Positions 43,701-53,102 of a stretch of DNA of 64,000 bases are shown here, piece after piece. The notes below the pieces were generated by a model, which saw only the letters and a list, made by a program, of their open reading frames with translations, was not told the origin of the DNA and did no database searches. This stretch comes from Gonatopus flavifemur (taxonomy: Eukaryota; Arthropoda; Insecta; Hymenoptera; Dryinidae). The stretch's first letter is position 1, and every line of letters starts with the position of its first letter. The translations under genes and the position numbers were made by a program. Location of the stretch: the NCBI GenBank assembly GCA_018340375.1, contig JAFFJZ010000003.1, positions 7,688,001-7,752,000 of the forward strand, written 5' to 3'.

Positions 43701-46700
43701 AGGGACCGTGAAGAGAAATCACTTGGCAGTGCATATAATCTTCCCTTTCCTACTTCCTCGAGGTTTTCTTTTTTTTTTCCTTCTTCTTTTTAGTAAAAAT
43801 CAACTGTCCTAAAACGCTAACCGTGCGTCAGAAAACGAATCATCAGTTTATTTGATATTCAATATTATAATTTTAAATTCAAATTGTTCTTTTTTTCTGT
43901 TGGGAAAACGTCTTTCCTCGCGCTCAACCGAATACACGTCATAAAATCGTTGGCGTGTATCTCATTCGGTGTGACTGAAGCGTGTGAAAGTCACGTGGAA
44001 ACTGGAATTGATAGTTATTACCAGGATCAATTCGGCTTATCTGTTCGATAAAATTTATCTGTTCGATGATTTTTTGTGGCTCCCCAAAGATGATTCTCTA
44101 CGTTCTCGGGTATCCGATGGGAAAACAAATGAAAAAACCACACACGTGTATACTTGGACGTGTACGTGATTGTGCTAAGCTCTCCAGTGTATCATTATAA
44201 TATTCGTTTACATGGGATGAATGTAATCAACGTTCCTGTAACGTGCAATCATTACTCAAAATGGACAACGATCGGAATGAATATCGATTCACGTTTTTGT
44301 TTTCTACGTTCAAAGGTGGAAGGATTTTTATTTCTCATTCGTTTTGTAACAGTTGTAATTCGATGAATGCAAAAAATGAATTCATTGCAACAAAAATTAA
44401 TTGCATCGAAACGTTCAAAGTATACAACAGCTAGTTTGTAGCACAAACAGCATTGTTTGATCAAATATTCACGTAGGAGGGTAATCTAAATCTACTTTAA
44501 TTTCTACGAAATATAAATTTATTCCATGTACTGATCGAGGCCAACAGATTTGATTGAATATTTTTAGCATCAACGGAGACTGCGAGAGAATTCGATAAAC
44601 GGAAACAACATATTATAATTAGAAATTTATATTTCAAAGTGTTTTCAATGAATTTTTCTACACTATAAAAAAAAACTGGAAATTTCCAGTGCTAGTACTG
44701 GAATATGGATATTTCAGTACATGTACAGAAATTTTGTTGGTACGGTATTGAAAATTTACCAAGCATAACTGAAAATTCAGTCCTTATACTGGAATTTTCA
44801 AGTTTGGAATTGTGTACTGAAATTTTGCCATGATTTCGCGAAAAATTTACTGACTGGCTTGTACTACAATTTTACAGTTCTTGTGCACCGGAGGAAAAGT
44901 ATCCCCTCAATATGGACTTGGAAAAAATTTGGAATCTAGACAAAACAACCAATTTTCAGGTCGTGTGATGGAATTTTCCAGTTATGCTGGAATTTAATCA
45001 CTGTTGCACTGAAATTTTCCACTTTTCCATCGGTTAGGTCTTAGGTTTCAGTTGGTAGGCAGGTGGAAAAGTGTAGGTTCAAATCCCGTCAGGTAGACAT
45101 GAGTTTCTGTCCATCCAAATGAACGATCAAGTTTCTCAATCATCTTGGAACACAAGAACCCTGCAAAATCACTTCGCGTGAGCAATTTTTTTTCAATTTT
45201 CATGGATATTTTCAGCATTAATTTTCCAGTACTGAGGCTCAGAAAATGTCCAGTTTTGATGCTGAAATTCCATAACGTTTGCACTGAATTTTTGCAGTAC
45301 AGATGTGCTAAAATTTTCCGGTAAAATTTTTTTACAGTGAATATTGTACAGTCATGCGATTGATCGATAAAATTTTGTTGTACATGAATGAACATCGAGA
45401 GAATGTAGAGAAAGTGAGTTTCGTGTTAGACGAAATCACCCGCAAACGATCAGAAACTGATCTTCACTGAAAGTTAAATATGAATAAAATTTATATGTGC
45501 GATGAAAATAAATTGATATATCTCATCTTGTAATATTATCATAATATCATGGAAGACACATTAAATCCCTTTGATATCTTTTCTCTTTTGATATACAACT
45601 CTTCATTCGTTCTCTGCTATCTTGATTCACAGATTCATAGAACTTGGTCGCTCTTTTAGGATGAGTCGTTTCTAAATTCGTTTGAGCGATTATATAAGTA
45701 AAAACCTGAATTTATTAACATAAACACATTCCTCTTCTGATTTCAGATTATAGTCGGAGAATTTTTCCATTTAAGATCCACCGGAGATTCATCAAAAGCA
45801 CTTTTTGGATACATCATTCCTCACTGGATTTGTTCCGCATACGCGAAGGTAAAATTAGTCTCTGGACGATCGTAGCAACTTCTTATCATTTATAAACGAA
45901 AACCATCCATCCATTCGCTGTAGAATGTCACAGAAGCTATATAAATTATATACAATTTTGAAAATTCTCTCACTCGATTTATTTCATCGTTATAAAATGA
46001 TGGGCTTGAAATGATTCAAGGTTATCCGAACTGGATGCAAAGATCGATGAATTCCACAGTGGAACTGATTCGTTTGTCGAATCAGGGAAGTTAGGCTGCA
46101 TTTCCTGTCCTGTAATAACGGTTTTTGTCAGAATTTTCATTTTCCCATTGCGTTGTTCTTGATTGTACCACTCCCCAATATCAAAATCGAAACGCTTGTT
46201 TCTGCTTGATCGAATGAGAAGAATTATAAGGAATTGAGAATTATTTCGAACGAAAAACTTCAATACTTGCTTCCTACTTTGAAATGTGCAATTTACAATG
46301 TTAAATTTTGATCTTCCGGGGTGGAGAAGGGTCTTGTATCGGTTGATTGCCGACGTTTCGCCATCGTTGATTTTAAAAATCAAGATTTTGCCCATTTTTT
46401 CCAGGTCGGAATATTTGCTTTTGGATCAGCGGTGACGGTTTTAACCACCGATATCGCTAAATACACCATCGGACGTCTCAGGCCGCACTTTATGGATTTA
46501 TGCAAACCAAACGTGGACTGTACGTTAGCTAGAAATCAACATACATACATTCGAGATTTTACTTGCACTGCCACCAATTTTTCCGAGCGTCTTTTAAGGG
46601 ATGTCAGGTACGTGATATCTTATATTCAATAATATTATATATATATCAATAGTTACGCTTTTACAATTTTTGTCTTAGAGTACACACATTGTTGAATCTT

Positions 46701-49700
46701 AAAGCACTCATTGCGATTAAGTGTATCAACATCATTTTCGTTAATAATTCTCATTCTTCTCTTGTTTCTCTCGATTCTTGTTGTTGTTCTTCTTCTTCTG
46801 GAGGACGCGGTGGAGGGTTTTCAGTTCAAACTGACCACCGAAGGTATAGATGTTATTTATGTTGAGAAGTGCTGTTCTAATAAACAGCACAGAAAGGTGT
46901 GGGTTCATCTTTCATGAAAATCTAAACATTTCCAGCTGAAAATTTCTGAGAGCGTGAAGAGATTCTGATTTGCGATTCACTTCCCGCTGAACTGAGAATG
47001 TTTATATAGCTACTTTCCATATTTCCATTCAAGTTTGATGCAAATACCACTATTAGCTTTGGATCCTCACCATCATTTCATCTGTGAAAACATACTTGTA
47101 TTTCTAAGAGTTCATCCTCAACGTTCATCCCTAACGGGTTCTTTATACGAAACCCTTTCCACGTATCGAGAGATGTACGATTACGTATATTCGAACATTA
47201 CAATCTCCTTTACCTTTGGTAGACAATATGTAATATACACAGTCTTCACTTTTGCAGCTTCAACGATTGATTTTGATATTTCTTCGAAAATCTTTGACGA
47301 TATTTTCATCAGAATATCAATGCGACTTGACAGCTTGTATCAACCTTGACACTTTGGATTTAGAATTTGCTCATCCGGGTCTCCTGCCCTAAATCTCGTA
47401 TTTTCGGTTTAAGCGGGATTTAGCTCTTTGCTGTCTCATGTCTCATAGTGACATATCGTACCTCGCGTTAACCCTTCCGTTAAACCCGAAACAAAGCTTA
47501 GTTTTATCTTGATTCGCCATTGCGATACATATATCGTATTTGAAGAACAAAAAATACCAAGAAATATATTTGTGAATATTCCTCTATGCTGTACATAATA
47601 ACTTAATTGATCAATTTTCGGATGGAACTCGCTTCATTCGAATCCAAGTGCCCCTATTGTCATGTTAATTCGAAAGTATATTTTTCCGTTAAAACCCAAG
47701 TATATTTCATTCTTTCATGTAGAATCCTCGAAGGGCAATGCTCTGGGTATCACGAGTCGTGAGAGATCGCGTGACGATAACAATTGTAAGCAGAAAATAA
47801 AACTATTGAAGCATAAAGATACTTTGCATTCTATGTAAGTTGTACCCAGATAGAAAATAAGAACAGATGAAGCGATACAACTGACAATTTTAATGTATTT
47901 CATTACTTTAAATCATATTATTCATCATTCACGCTTGTACAACTGATTGATCATTGTCGAAGGATTATTGTAGAAAAACGTATACGATCGGACGACTGAA
48001 TTCATTCGCTTCAATGCCGAGAATAAGGCAAATTCAAGGAACTATGTGATTGAATTATCATTTCAAGAAAATCAAAATAAATCGACTCGAATATGATTTT
48101 ATTATTCATTCGAAGAAATTCGCCACTCGATACGCGTTATGGAACAAACAAAAATATTAAGTCGGTGATTCCAAACCTTCATTCGACCATCGAAAGTGAC
48201 ACAGAAACGAAATGACGAGTCGCCAAGTGTTGGACCCACATATTTTCATTGCTTCGAAGAACTATTGCATCGAGGATAATTAAATAGCGCATGATCTTTA
48301 CATTCCAACGAATAGTCACCAACTCGGTTCTCGAGAGTTCATCCCACCGATTGTTGTGTGATATATCAATAAACGTATAACAGACTTATCCGTGGAACAC
48401 CCGTTGTTGTAATTGGTATTCACAGGAGGTTGATTGCACAGTTGCAGAGTATAATGCAAATGCGGCAATGTAATTAATGGGGAGACAATAATCAAGTTGC
48501 GTCCAACGCAGAGTTTCAAGCGGAGTGTAACGGAATTTCCGTTGGTTGAAAGAGCCTCCGATCATCGGTCATGCGAATCTCAGCAGGGGTAGGTCAAAGA
48601 GCTGGAAAGAAAGACCCTTACTCATTGTCATTCCGCTTTGTCGCCCTTTTTTCTGCTCCTTAGTTTGCCAATCGAGGAACAAATAATCAAGGTTGAAAGG
48701 AACAGAACTCTGAAATTCGTTTCCACTAAACTACTACATATGTATTGAACAACAATCTTTTTTTCTTCACAAATCAGAGTTAAATTCTTGATATTATTAC
48801 CCGATAAACAGAATTTTAAGACAGTTATATATGAACATATAATGATATACCGAGAGAGGAATATTAACATCGGAGCATATAGGCGTTAGTTGTAACTCTT
48901 TCTCTCCCGCATTCAACTGTATGTAATGTAAGAGACAGCGTTATACTGTTCCCTGTTCAGATATTAATGATATATTCCTCGGTATGATTTAACAAACCAG
49001 TTGTCTTGAAACCTTTCAAATTGATTGCATAACTTTGAATTTAGATTTTCTCGTTCATTATGTTGGAAACAAAATCTCTTTTCAAAGTGATTAGAAGAAA
49101 CGTAACGTTATATTTTTGAAAGCATATGTCATTTATGAGACATTAGTTTGATCCCTTGGGATCGGGCGTGGATCCCACATGTCAAGATGATCTTTGTAAA
49201 AATGCGTCTCGTTGAGAAAAATACAAATCTCACATTACATTACATTCTGTAGATAAAATGTTTCAAGGATCCGCACTCAAATCATCCACAAAATTAATTT
49301 CTCATCAATTCTATGAATAGATTCTAAACATCTCCATATAAATCTCTCTGTTCAGCCTGTTCATGCACTTGATGTTCTGTCCTGTAAAGTATAAATATAT
49401 TCCAACTTTCTTCTTTCAGACTTTTGTCTCCTTTTCTCACAAATATATCTATTCGCTTTGGGTAGTTTCTTAACGGGCGGTCCAAAGGGAAGGGACAACA
49501 TATGAATGAATTCTCTGTGCCAGAGGCTTTATCGTTGATTCCTAAAATCTTTCTTCGCGTAAAACTGTTATGTGTCCGCTTGACGAAGGATGAATGGCAT
49601 TTTATACTCGCTTCTATTCTTGAATATCGAAGGAAAAAAAAAGTATAAATGATTTATAGAAATTTTCTCTACCGACTTGAATCCACAGAATTTTTCATCT

Positions 49701-52700
49701 AGAGAAGTAAGAAGGTTTGTTTAGATTTTACATTATTAAATCTTTCATCGTGTGCATCGGGTAATCTACTGAAATGCTTGGATGACCCTCGATAAACTCG
49801 AGTACCTATATCAATTTAATATACGTACAGAAGTGCCCACTTGTCTTCATGTAGGCTTGTTCCTTCGGAGACAAATTCTGTTTCCCTCCTCGTTTTTGCT
49901 CATAGTAAGTTAACAGTATTCAGTTGTGAAAGAAATAATAAGCAGAAAAGGAACAGTATACGTGTGTATAAAGTGACGTAAGAAACAGACTTCCTTCGCA
50001 TCACATACCACAAAATCAATGGGAAACCAACACTACGCTCACTTATGTTAGAAGTGCAGTTTAATGGAAGAATGAGAGATTCGTTTTATTCAATGTATTC
50101 GATGTATTATGAAATTCTATCATTGTTCGTGATATTTCATATAATTATTCATAATGCAATATTTCTAGGATACTATTCTGTTTTCTGTTGTTCTTCGTTT
50201 GTATAGAATATTTCAAACAAGACAGAAGATAATTCTGTAAGAACGCTCTTCATTTCTTTGAATTCAGTGAATGGGAGAAAGTTTTGTATAAAATATGATC
50301 CCGAGTCTTCCCTGGAACGGATAATGAGGCTCGAAAAACTTCTACTATACAGTTGAAAGTGGAACGCTGCAAAGTCGTGGAATGATGACTTACCGGAACA
50401 ATGTTTTCTTCTCAATTGAGAATGATATATTTCTGATGTTGAGAGGGAAAATTTAATCAATATAAAAGAAATGTTTTCTCCATGAAATTAGATTGATTTT
50501 ATCGTTCAACGATTTGAATGGTGTTCGTCCATCCAGATAAGAACCATTCGGGGTATCATTTTCTGTTCGATGCGAGACTATTATGCAATTAATATCAATT
50601 ACAGTACCTATGTTTGACAATCTATTCCTTCATACATCGACATAATTCTTTACAAAGTTATACTGGTATAATTGAACCTGAATGCGTTCGAAGAAATGAT
50701 CTATTTGAATCATATTTTACAAAATTGCATTTGAGAGATTGAAGAGAATTTTTCAGAAAGTTTTAGAATGCTTTTTAAATCTGGAAGAGTGAAAAATCAA
50801 TCGTTTTGAGTGGACTCCCACTCTTCTGGGCTGAAAAATTCACTCTAGAATTGGAGTGGCTGTGAGTTTATAAGAGTGAAATACCACTCCAACAATTTTA
50901 GAGAGTATATTTTGAAAGATTTAAAGAAAATCAGAAATTCAAGGACCTCAAGGCTTCCTGATTGCTCGTGAATTTTTTCAAATCCTCCAACTTTGTTTCA
51001 GGGAAGTTTTTTAAAAGAAAAAGAAAATAAATAAATCTAATTCCAACAATTTCAGAATCTTTCTAAAATTGAGAGAACATTTTTGCCCGGAGTTTCAACG
51101 ACTTCGATAGAATATTGCTTTCAAATCGTGTACCCCGGAACAATGTTGGTTCCGTAAAAAACTATTTCCAGACACATTAAGTCACTGAGATATTATTTCA
51201 GTTATTCAGAATTTACATTCAATTGAATATCTCATACATTATTTATCGACATATAATAATAATTCATCAAAACAGAATTACCATACAAAGATTTGTACAA
51301 TTTAAAAAATATCTCTCCGCAATCTGAATACATTGAAATTGAAAATTAAGATACTTCGTCTCTTCTAATATCCACTTTCCTATACACGTGTATCAATACC
51401 GAACACAATCATTACATCTATATAATTTTAGAAATTATAAATTCTAGTTCAGACCTAAATAGCTCAATTGATTATAGAGAGCCTCCCGATTAATGAAGTG
51501 ACTGGTAGTTTAGGTCCACCTCCTAATAAATTCATTTCATCCAAACCCCCATTTTCAATTTATTCTCCAACATCAAAATCACATACCGCGGGGATCTGTT
51601 AGATCTGAACACAGATAATAATGCTGTAACATTCGTTCCGAGTGTGATTTAACAACGTGTGAATATCAGATAAATTACATTATTGCCTACATTTGATTTT
51701 CTCACGATATAGATTTCGAAACTCACATTTCAATTTTTATATTACATTTTATGGAAAGGAGAATTCAAATTTGTTTCCCACCAGCGGATAGAATACAATA
51801 TTTGCATTGAAATTTACAAGAAGCATCGCGTAATGGCAACATCATAAATCTCTCTGTCAACTACAATTTCTGAAACAAGTTATAAATGATGTGTGCGGGA
51901 TTGAAAATCAATTTCTCATCCTATAAGGGATACCGAGGATCCTACTACATCCTGGCATTTGCTATAGCGAACGAAAGACGGAAGTTACGCTCGAAGCGAC
52001 ATATTGTTCAATCCGAAAAACCAAAGAATTACTCTTTTTTTCTTCTCCCCTATAAAATTACAAGAGAAAAAAACAATCGCGTTCGCCTCCTTCGCGTGTA
52101 TCTTTCCTTTATTACCATCGCCAAAGGACTTGTCTTCTCTTCTTTATGTACTCCTTCGGGGCGTGGAGAATTGTTGATCGTAATCCGACCAAGAAACACG
52201 CCCTTGCTTTAATCGCGATAAAATTAATAGGTAGCCCATTACCGGTCCTCTGCACACCGTATGAATGAACTATGGTTCTTTGTACCATACATTTCGCGAT
52301 CGATATACGAGATTTATATTTGACGCGATATACGATTTATCATTTCAGATTATCCTTCCCTTCGGGTCACTCGTCCTTCTCGGCCTACACCATGATCTTC
52401 CTCGCGGTAAGTTTCCACATCATACTTCAATAAATATCATTTCTGAGAAGTTCTCCTTCTTCGTTTGTGAATAAGTAACAATCTCTTCATTTAAACTTAA
52501 TCGTCTTGTAATTTCATTACACGTTTAATTCAATAACGTCGATCCTCTACAAGATTTAACATCCGATTTATGATGATTTTAGTAGGCACATAAAATTTCT
52601 AAGCATATGAGGAATAATTATTGAATCTCTCGTTGCAGTTATATCTTCAACTGAGGATAACATGGAAAGGAAGTAATCTTCTCAGGCATGTTCTTCAATT

Positions 52701-53102
52701 CGCATGCCTCATGATGGCTTGGTTTACAGCTATGACAAGAGTTTCGAATTACAAGCATCATTGGAGCGATGTACTGGCCGGTTCTACCCTCGGCACGATT
52801 GTCGCTCTAGTTATGGTAAGTTTCATTGTTCCCTCTTCGATTATTCCACCTTGAGAAAGTAATTCGAAATGTACACAATAAAACCTAGGCAAAAAGTATA
52901 GACTGATCTTACAAATTTAGAAAGTAATTTGTAAGATGTTCACAGTTTTTGTATTTTGAATTCACAGGTATTCTGTATATCGGATTTCTTCAAAGAAAAA
53001 TCAAACCGTTATATCGGGGAGAAAAATGCACGATCCACGGATTACGAGGCAGGAGCAATGGGTACTCAGGTGAATAATGGCACTGCCAATTGCGACTGTT
53101 GA
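10306..53102 (+). CDS. Phospholipid phosphatase, PAP2/LPP (wunen) family, 7 exons
   Basis: Exons 10306-10369, 33600-33751, 45747-45848, 46405-46607, 52349-52406, 52639-52815 and 52968-53102 give 891 nt, 296 aa, with matching phases at every GT-AG junction. The product is an integral membrane phosphatase that removes phosphate from lipid phosphates such as phosphatidic, lysophosphatidic and sphingosine phosphates with the active site facing outside; insect members guide germ cells and shape the tracheal barrier. Six membrane segments are visible (about 11-33, 57-76, 103-121, 184-198, 210-225, 238-256). Motif C1 is K125-x6-R132-P133, C2 is P178-S-G-H181 and C3 is R227-x5-H233-x3-D237; His233 is the expected nucleophile and His181 the acid. 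The loop after C1 has one N-glycosylation sequon, N164-F-S. FFCNDES at 40-46 is typical of the family. Length is normal. The start ATG has A at -3. Exact orthology (wun, wun2 or laza) is not decidable here. Confidence 0.95.
11517..11538. repeat. (GA)n microsatellite
   Basis: About nine uninterrupted GA units in phosphatase intron 1. GA tracts can bind GAGA-type factors in insects, but nothing else here supports that. Confidence 0.8.
14416..14636. mobile_element. MITE-like element with ~50-bp imperfect arms
   Basis: The left end ACACTGAAAGAATTTTG is mirrored by CAAAATTCTCTCAGTGT at the right end. Homology of the arms continues inward through GATCGAGGGACAA-type sequence (left form AATCGAAGGACAA). 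Total 221 bp, non-coding. Confidence 0.7.
15163..15238. repeat. Hairpin with 16-bp perfect arms
   Basis: AGTAACACGTTAGCTG at 15163-15178 is the exact reverse complement of CAGCTAACGTGTTACT at 15223-15238, with a 44-base loop. It sits 70 bp before another foldback (15308-15507). Confidence 0.7.
15308..15507. mobile_element. MITE-like foldback, ACACAG ends, copy 1
   Basis: The left arm runs ACACAGAAAAAAGTATTC and then CGAATCTAAGAAATT. The right arm mirrors it, ending AAGAAATACTTTTTCCTGTGT. Arms of about 45 bp, total 200 bp. The 63-codon - strand ORF at 15251-15442 is a by-product. The element at 27566-27982 has the same arms. Confidence 0.75.
16391..16606. mobile_element. Possible piggyBac-type MITE
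   Basis: CCTCAGTTACCCCACG at 16391-16406 is exactly mirrored by CGTGGGGTAACTGAGG at 16591-16606. The left end is preceded by TTAAC, matching the TTAA target and CCCT start of piggyBac termini (compare 63018). The right end lacks an intact TTAA, so the assignment is tentative. The 16334-16522 ORF across it is not convincing. Confidence 0.5.
16766..16847. repeat. Hairpin with 15-bp perfect arms
   Basis: GATATTTGGATAGCT at 16766-16780 mirrors AGCTATCCAAATATC at 16833-16847. The inner sequence is rich in TAGCTA words. A related but eroded arrangement (GGATAACTAAAA ... GGTATCTAAAA) lies near 14865-14955. Confidence 0.6.
19673..19704. repeat. (CA)n microsatellite
   Basis: About 15 CA units without interruption in phosphatase intron 1; likely length-variable between individuals. 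Confidence 0.9.
27453..27490 (+). repeat. AT-rich dispersed repeat, fragment
   Basis: CGAGGGGAAAAGTTTTC followed by AAAATTATATATAATTT. Same core and orientation as the left end of 6234-6341; reverse-oriented relatives at 28210-28260, 32091-32129 and 45935-45977. Confidence 0.5.
27566..27982. mobile_element. MITE-like foldback, ACACAG ends, copy 2
   Basis: The left arm, ACACAGATAAAAGAGTTCC then TTTGAATCTTAGAAATTGG and ATTTGGAT, is mirrored at 27926-27972 (ATCCAAATCCCAATTTCTTA ... CTTTTATCTGT). It shares the arm words with 15308-15507 but has a longer interior (about 417 bp in total), as expected for two members of one family. Confidence 0.7.
29398..29611. mobile_element. MITE-like foldback, CACGGAGAAA ends
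   Basis: The left arm begins CACGGAGAAACAAGATTTGC, contains AAGTACCATACTTTATAGTG and continues with AAATTATTTAC. The right arm repeats all of this inverted and ends TTTTTTCTCCGTG. The near full-length foldback covers 214 bp; a 29-base extra segment in the right arm (around 29550-29570) breaks the symmetry. Confidence 0.8.
33485..33508. repeat. (TA)n microsatellite
   Basis: About eleven TA units shortly upstream of phosphatase exon 2. A similar AT tract lies at 39171-39187. Confidence 0.8.
33600..33751 (+). CDS. Phosphatase exon 2 (residues 22-72)
   Basis: Acceptor ttgtttcag|TG, donor GTG|gtgagt; 152 nt. It completes membrane segment 1, then encodes the family signature FFCNDESLYHPF in the first outer loop and most of membrane segment 2. 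The open frame reads on past the donor for 75 codons into the intron, which is not conserved-looking and is taken as intron. Confidence 0.92.
34336..34600 (+). mobile_element. CTCTCTAAA-family MITE, copy 1 (fullest)
   Basis: The element begins CTCTCTAAATCTG and ends TTTTAGAGAG, so its termini are inverted (CTCTCTAAAA). The interior is dense in GAGTGAAAAAT and CACTC words and includes AAGTCTCAGAAGTGAGCCAG. Copies at 41210-41396 (opposite strand) and 50771-50905 (deleted) confirm a dispersed family. Confidence 0.8.
35096..35639. mobile_element. Large foldback element, both-strand ORFs
   Basis: ACCCTGGTGAAAATGGAA at 35096-35113 is exactly mirrored at 35622-35639. Further inward GAACGTTAATGA, AGAGGAAATTGAAAC and AGCGTATA have inverted partners. 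The two long overlapping ORFs here (156 codons on -, 117 on +) follow from this symmetry and show no known domain. A tRNA B-box-like GGTTCGAATCT lies at 35436-35446, followed by an A-box-like CCAAGTGGTTAA. It may be a composite or tRNA-derived foldback. Confidence 0.6.
40540..40960. repeat. Repeat block built on CCAGTACTGA
   Basis: GCCAGTACTGA or close forms occur near 40652, 40753, 40823 and 40892, with ACTGGCCCTGTACTGGTAAT between. A diverged piece of the same sequence is at about 8310-8390 (TTCACTGGCCCTGTAATAG ... TTTGCCAGCA). Ends are not defined. The overlapping - strand ORFs of 80-104 codons look like repeat-derived frames. Confidence 0.5.
41210..41396 (-). mobile_element. CTCTCTAAA-family MITE, copy 2
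   Basis: The reverse complement aligns by eye with 34336-34600 over most of its length: CTCTCTAAATCTG, AAGTCTCAGAAGTGAGCCAG, CGCTTCGAGTG, AGAGTGGAAATTTCACT and CTCACTTTTGGCTG in the same order. It is shorter because of internal gaps and lacks the far terminus. Confidence 0.78.
44660..45345 (+). mobile_element. Non-autonomous element with tRNA-like segment
   Basis: It starts CACTATAAAAAAAA and ends TTTTTTTACAGTG, inverted termini. The interior repeats CTGGAAATTTTC/CAGTACTGAAATTTT words. At 45042-45086 it carries a Pol III promoter-like pair: TAGGTTTCAGTTGG (A box with extra bases) and a perfect B box GGTTCAAATCC at 45076-45086. The - strand ORF 45048-45395 reads TGFEPT across the B box, a common by-product of tRNA-derived SINEs. 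It may be a MITE that swallowed a SINE. Confidence 0.5.
45747..45848 (+). CDS. Phosphatase exon 3 (residues 73-106)
   Basis: 102 nt, phase 0 at both ends (acceptor tgatttcag|ATT, donor GCGAAG|gtaaaa). It encodes the cytosolic loop between membrane segments 2 and 3 (IIVGEFFH ... ALFGYIIPHW) and the start of segment 3. Confidence 0.92.
46405..46607 (+). CDS. Phosphatase exon 4, catalytic motif C1 (107-174)
   Basis: 203 nt from ttttttccag|GTC to GTCAG|gtacgt, ending in phase 2. It holds membrane segment 3, motif C1 (KYTIGRLRP, K125-P133) and the outer loop with paired cysteines and sequon NFS at 164-166. The frame is also open for 28 codons upstream of the acceptor and a few beyond the donor; those parts do not look like the family. 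Confidence 0.95.
46608..52348 (+). other. Phosphatase intron 4 (5.7 kb)
   Basis: Non-coding as far as I can see. It holds a deleted CTCTCTAAA-family copy at 50771-50905. ORFs at 47035-47349 (+), 50173-50460 (-) and 51886-52212 (+) lack domains and splice context. Confidence 0.6.
50771..50905 (+). mobile_element. CTCTCTAAA-family MITE, copy 3 (deleted)
   Basis: Keeps the left part (TAAATCTGGAAGAGTGAAAAA), the middle (ATTCACTCTAGAATT, GAGTGGCTGTGAGTTT) and the right end (AATTTTAGAGAG) but lacks about half of copy 1. GAGTGGACTCCCACTCTT is shared with copy 2. Confidence 0.72.
52349..52406 (+). CDS. Phosphatase exon 5, catalytic motif C2 (174-193)
   Basis: A 58-nt micro-exon, catttcag|A to CTCGCG|gtaagt. 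It reads LSFPSGHSSFSAYTMIFLA, containing PSGH with His181, and begins membrane segment 4. It is too short for an ORF screen, but the motif is unmistakable. Confidence 0.95.
52639..52815 (+). CDS. Phosphatase exon 6, catalytic motif C3 (194-252)
   Basis: 177 nt, phase 0 at both ends (cgttgcag|TTA, GTTATG|gtaagt). It encodes membrane segment 5 and motif C3, TRVSNYKHHWSDVLAG, with R227, nucleophile His233 and Asp237. The first position of C3 is Thr where Ser or Ala is common; the catalytic residues are kept. It ends in membrane segment 6. Confidence 0.95.
52968..53102 (+). CDS. Phosphatase exon 7, C-terminal tail (253-296)
   Basis: Acceptor attcacag|GTA, stop TGA at 53100-53102. The tail reads FCISDFFKEK ... 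TDYEAGAMGTQ then VNNGTANCDC. DYEAGAM is typical of insect members. An in-exon donor CAG|gtgaat at 53070 could splice to 53786, replacing the last ten residues (see the alternative exon). Confidence 0.85.
   Translation, partial: VFCISDFFKEKSNRYIGEKNARSTDYEAGAMGTQVNNGTANCDC

Larger units (their letters stand above)
33752..45746 (+). other. Phosphatase intron 2 (12.0 kb)
   Basis: No nested gene seen. It is the repeat-richest intron: CTCTCTAAA-family copies at 34336-34600 and 41210-41396, a large foldback at 35096-35639, the CCAGTACTGA repeat block at 40540-40960 and the tRNA-like element at 44660-45345. Other ORFs of 60-105 codons lie within or beside these repeats or in AT-rich DNA. A 12-base G run occurs near 43269-43280. 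The block around 39.9-40.15 kb is less AT-rich and could be a leader exon, but no frame supports it. Confidence 0.7.

Noticed and set aside
45020..45110. A true tRNA gene
   Set aside because: The B box is perfect, but the A box has extra bases and the stems do not pair well, so only a tRNA-like repeat is supported.
45048..45395. 115-codon - strand ORF ending with TGFEPT-like residues
   Set aside because: That peptide arises from reading antisense through a tRNA B box in a repeat; it is not a gene.
45979..46395. 138-codon ORF on the - strand beside exon 4
   Set aside because: It is antisense within intron 3 of the phosphatase, lacks any known motif and has no splice or leader context.
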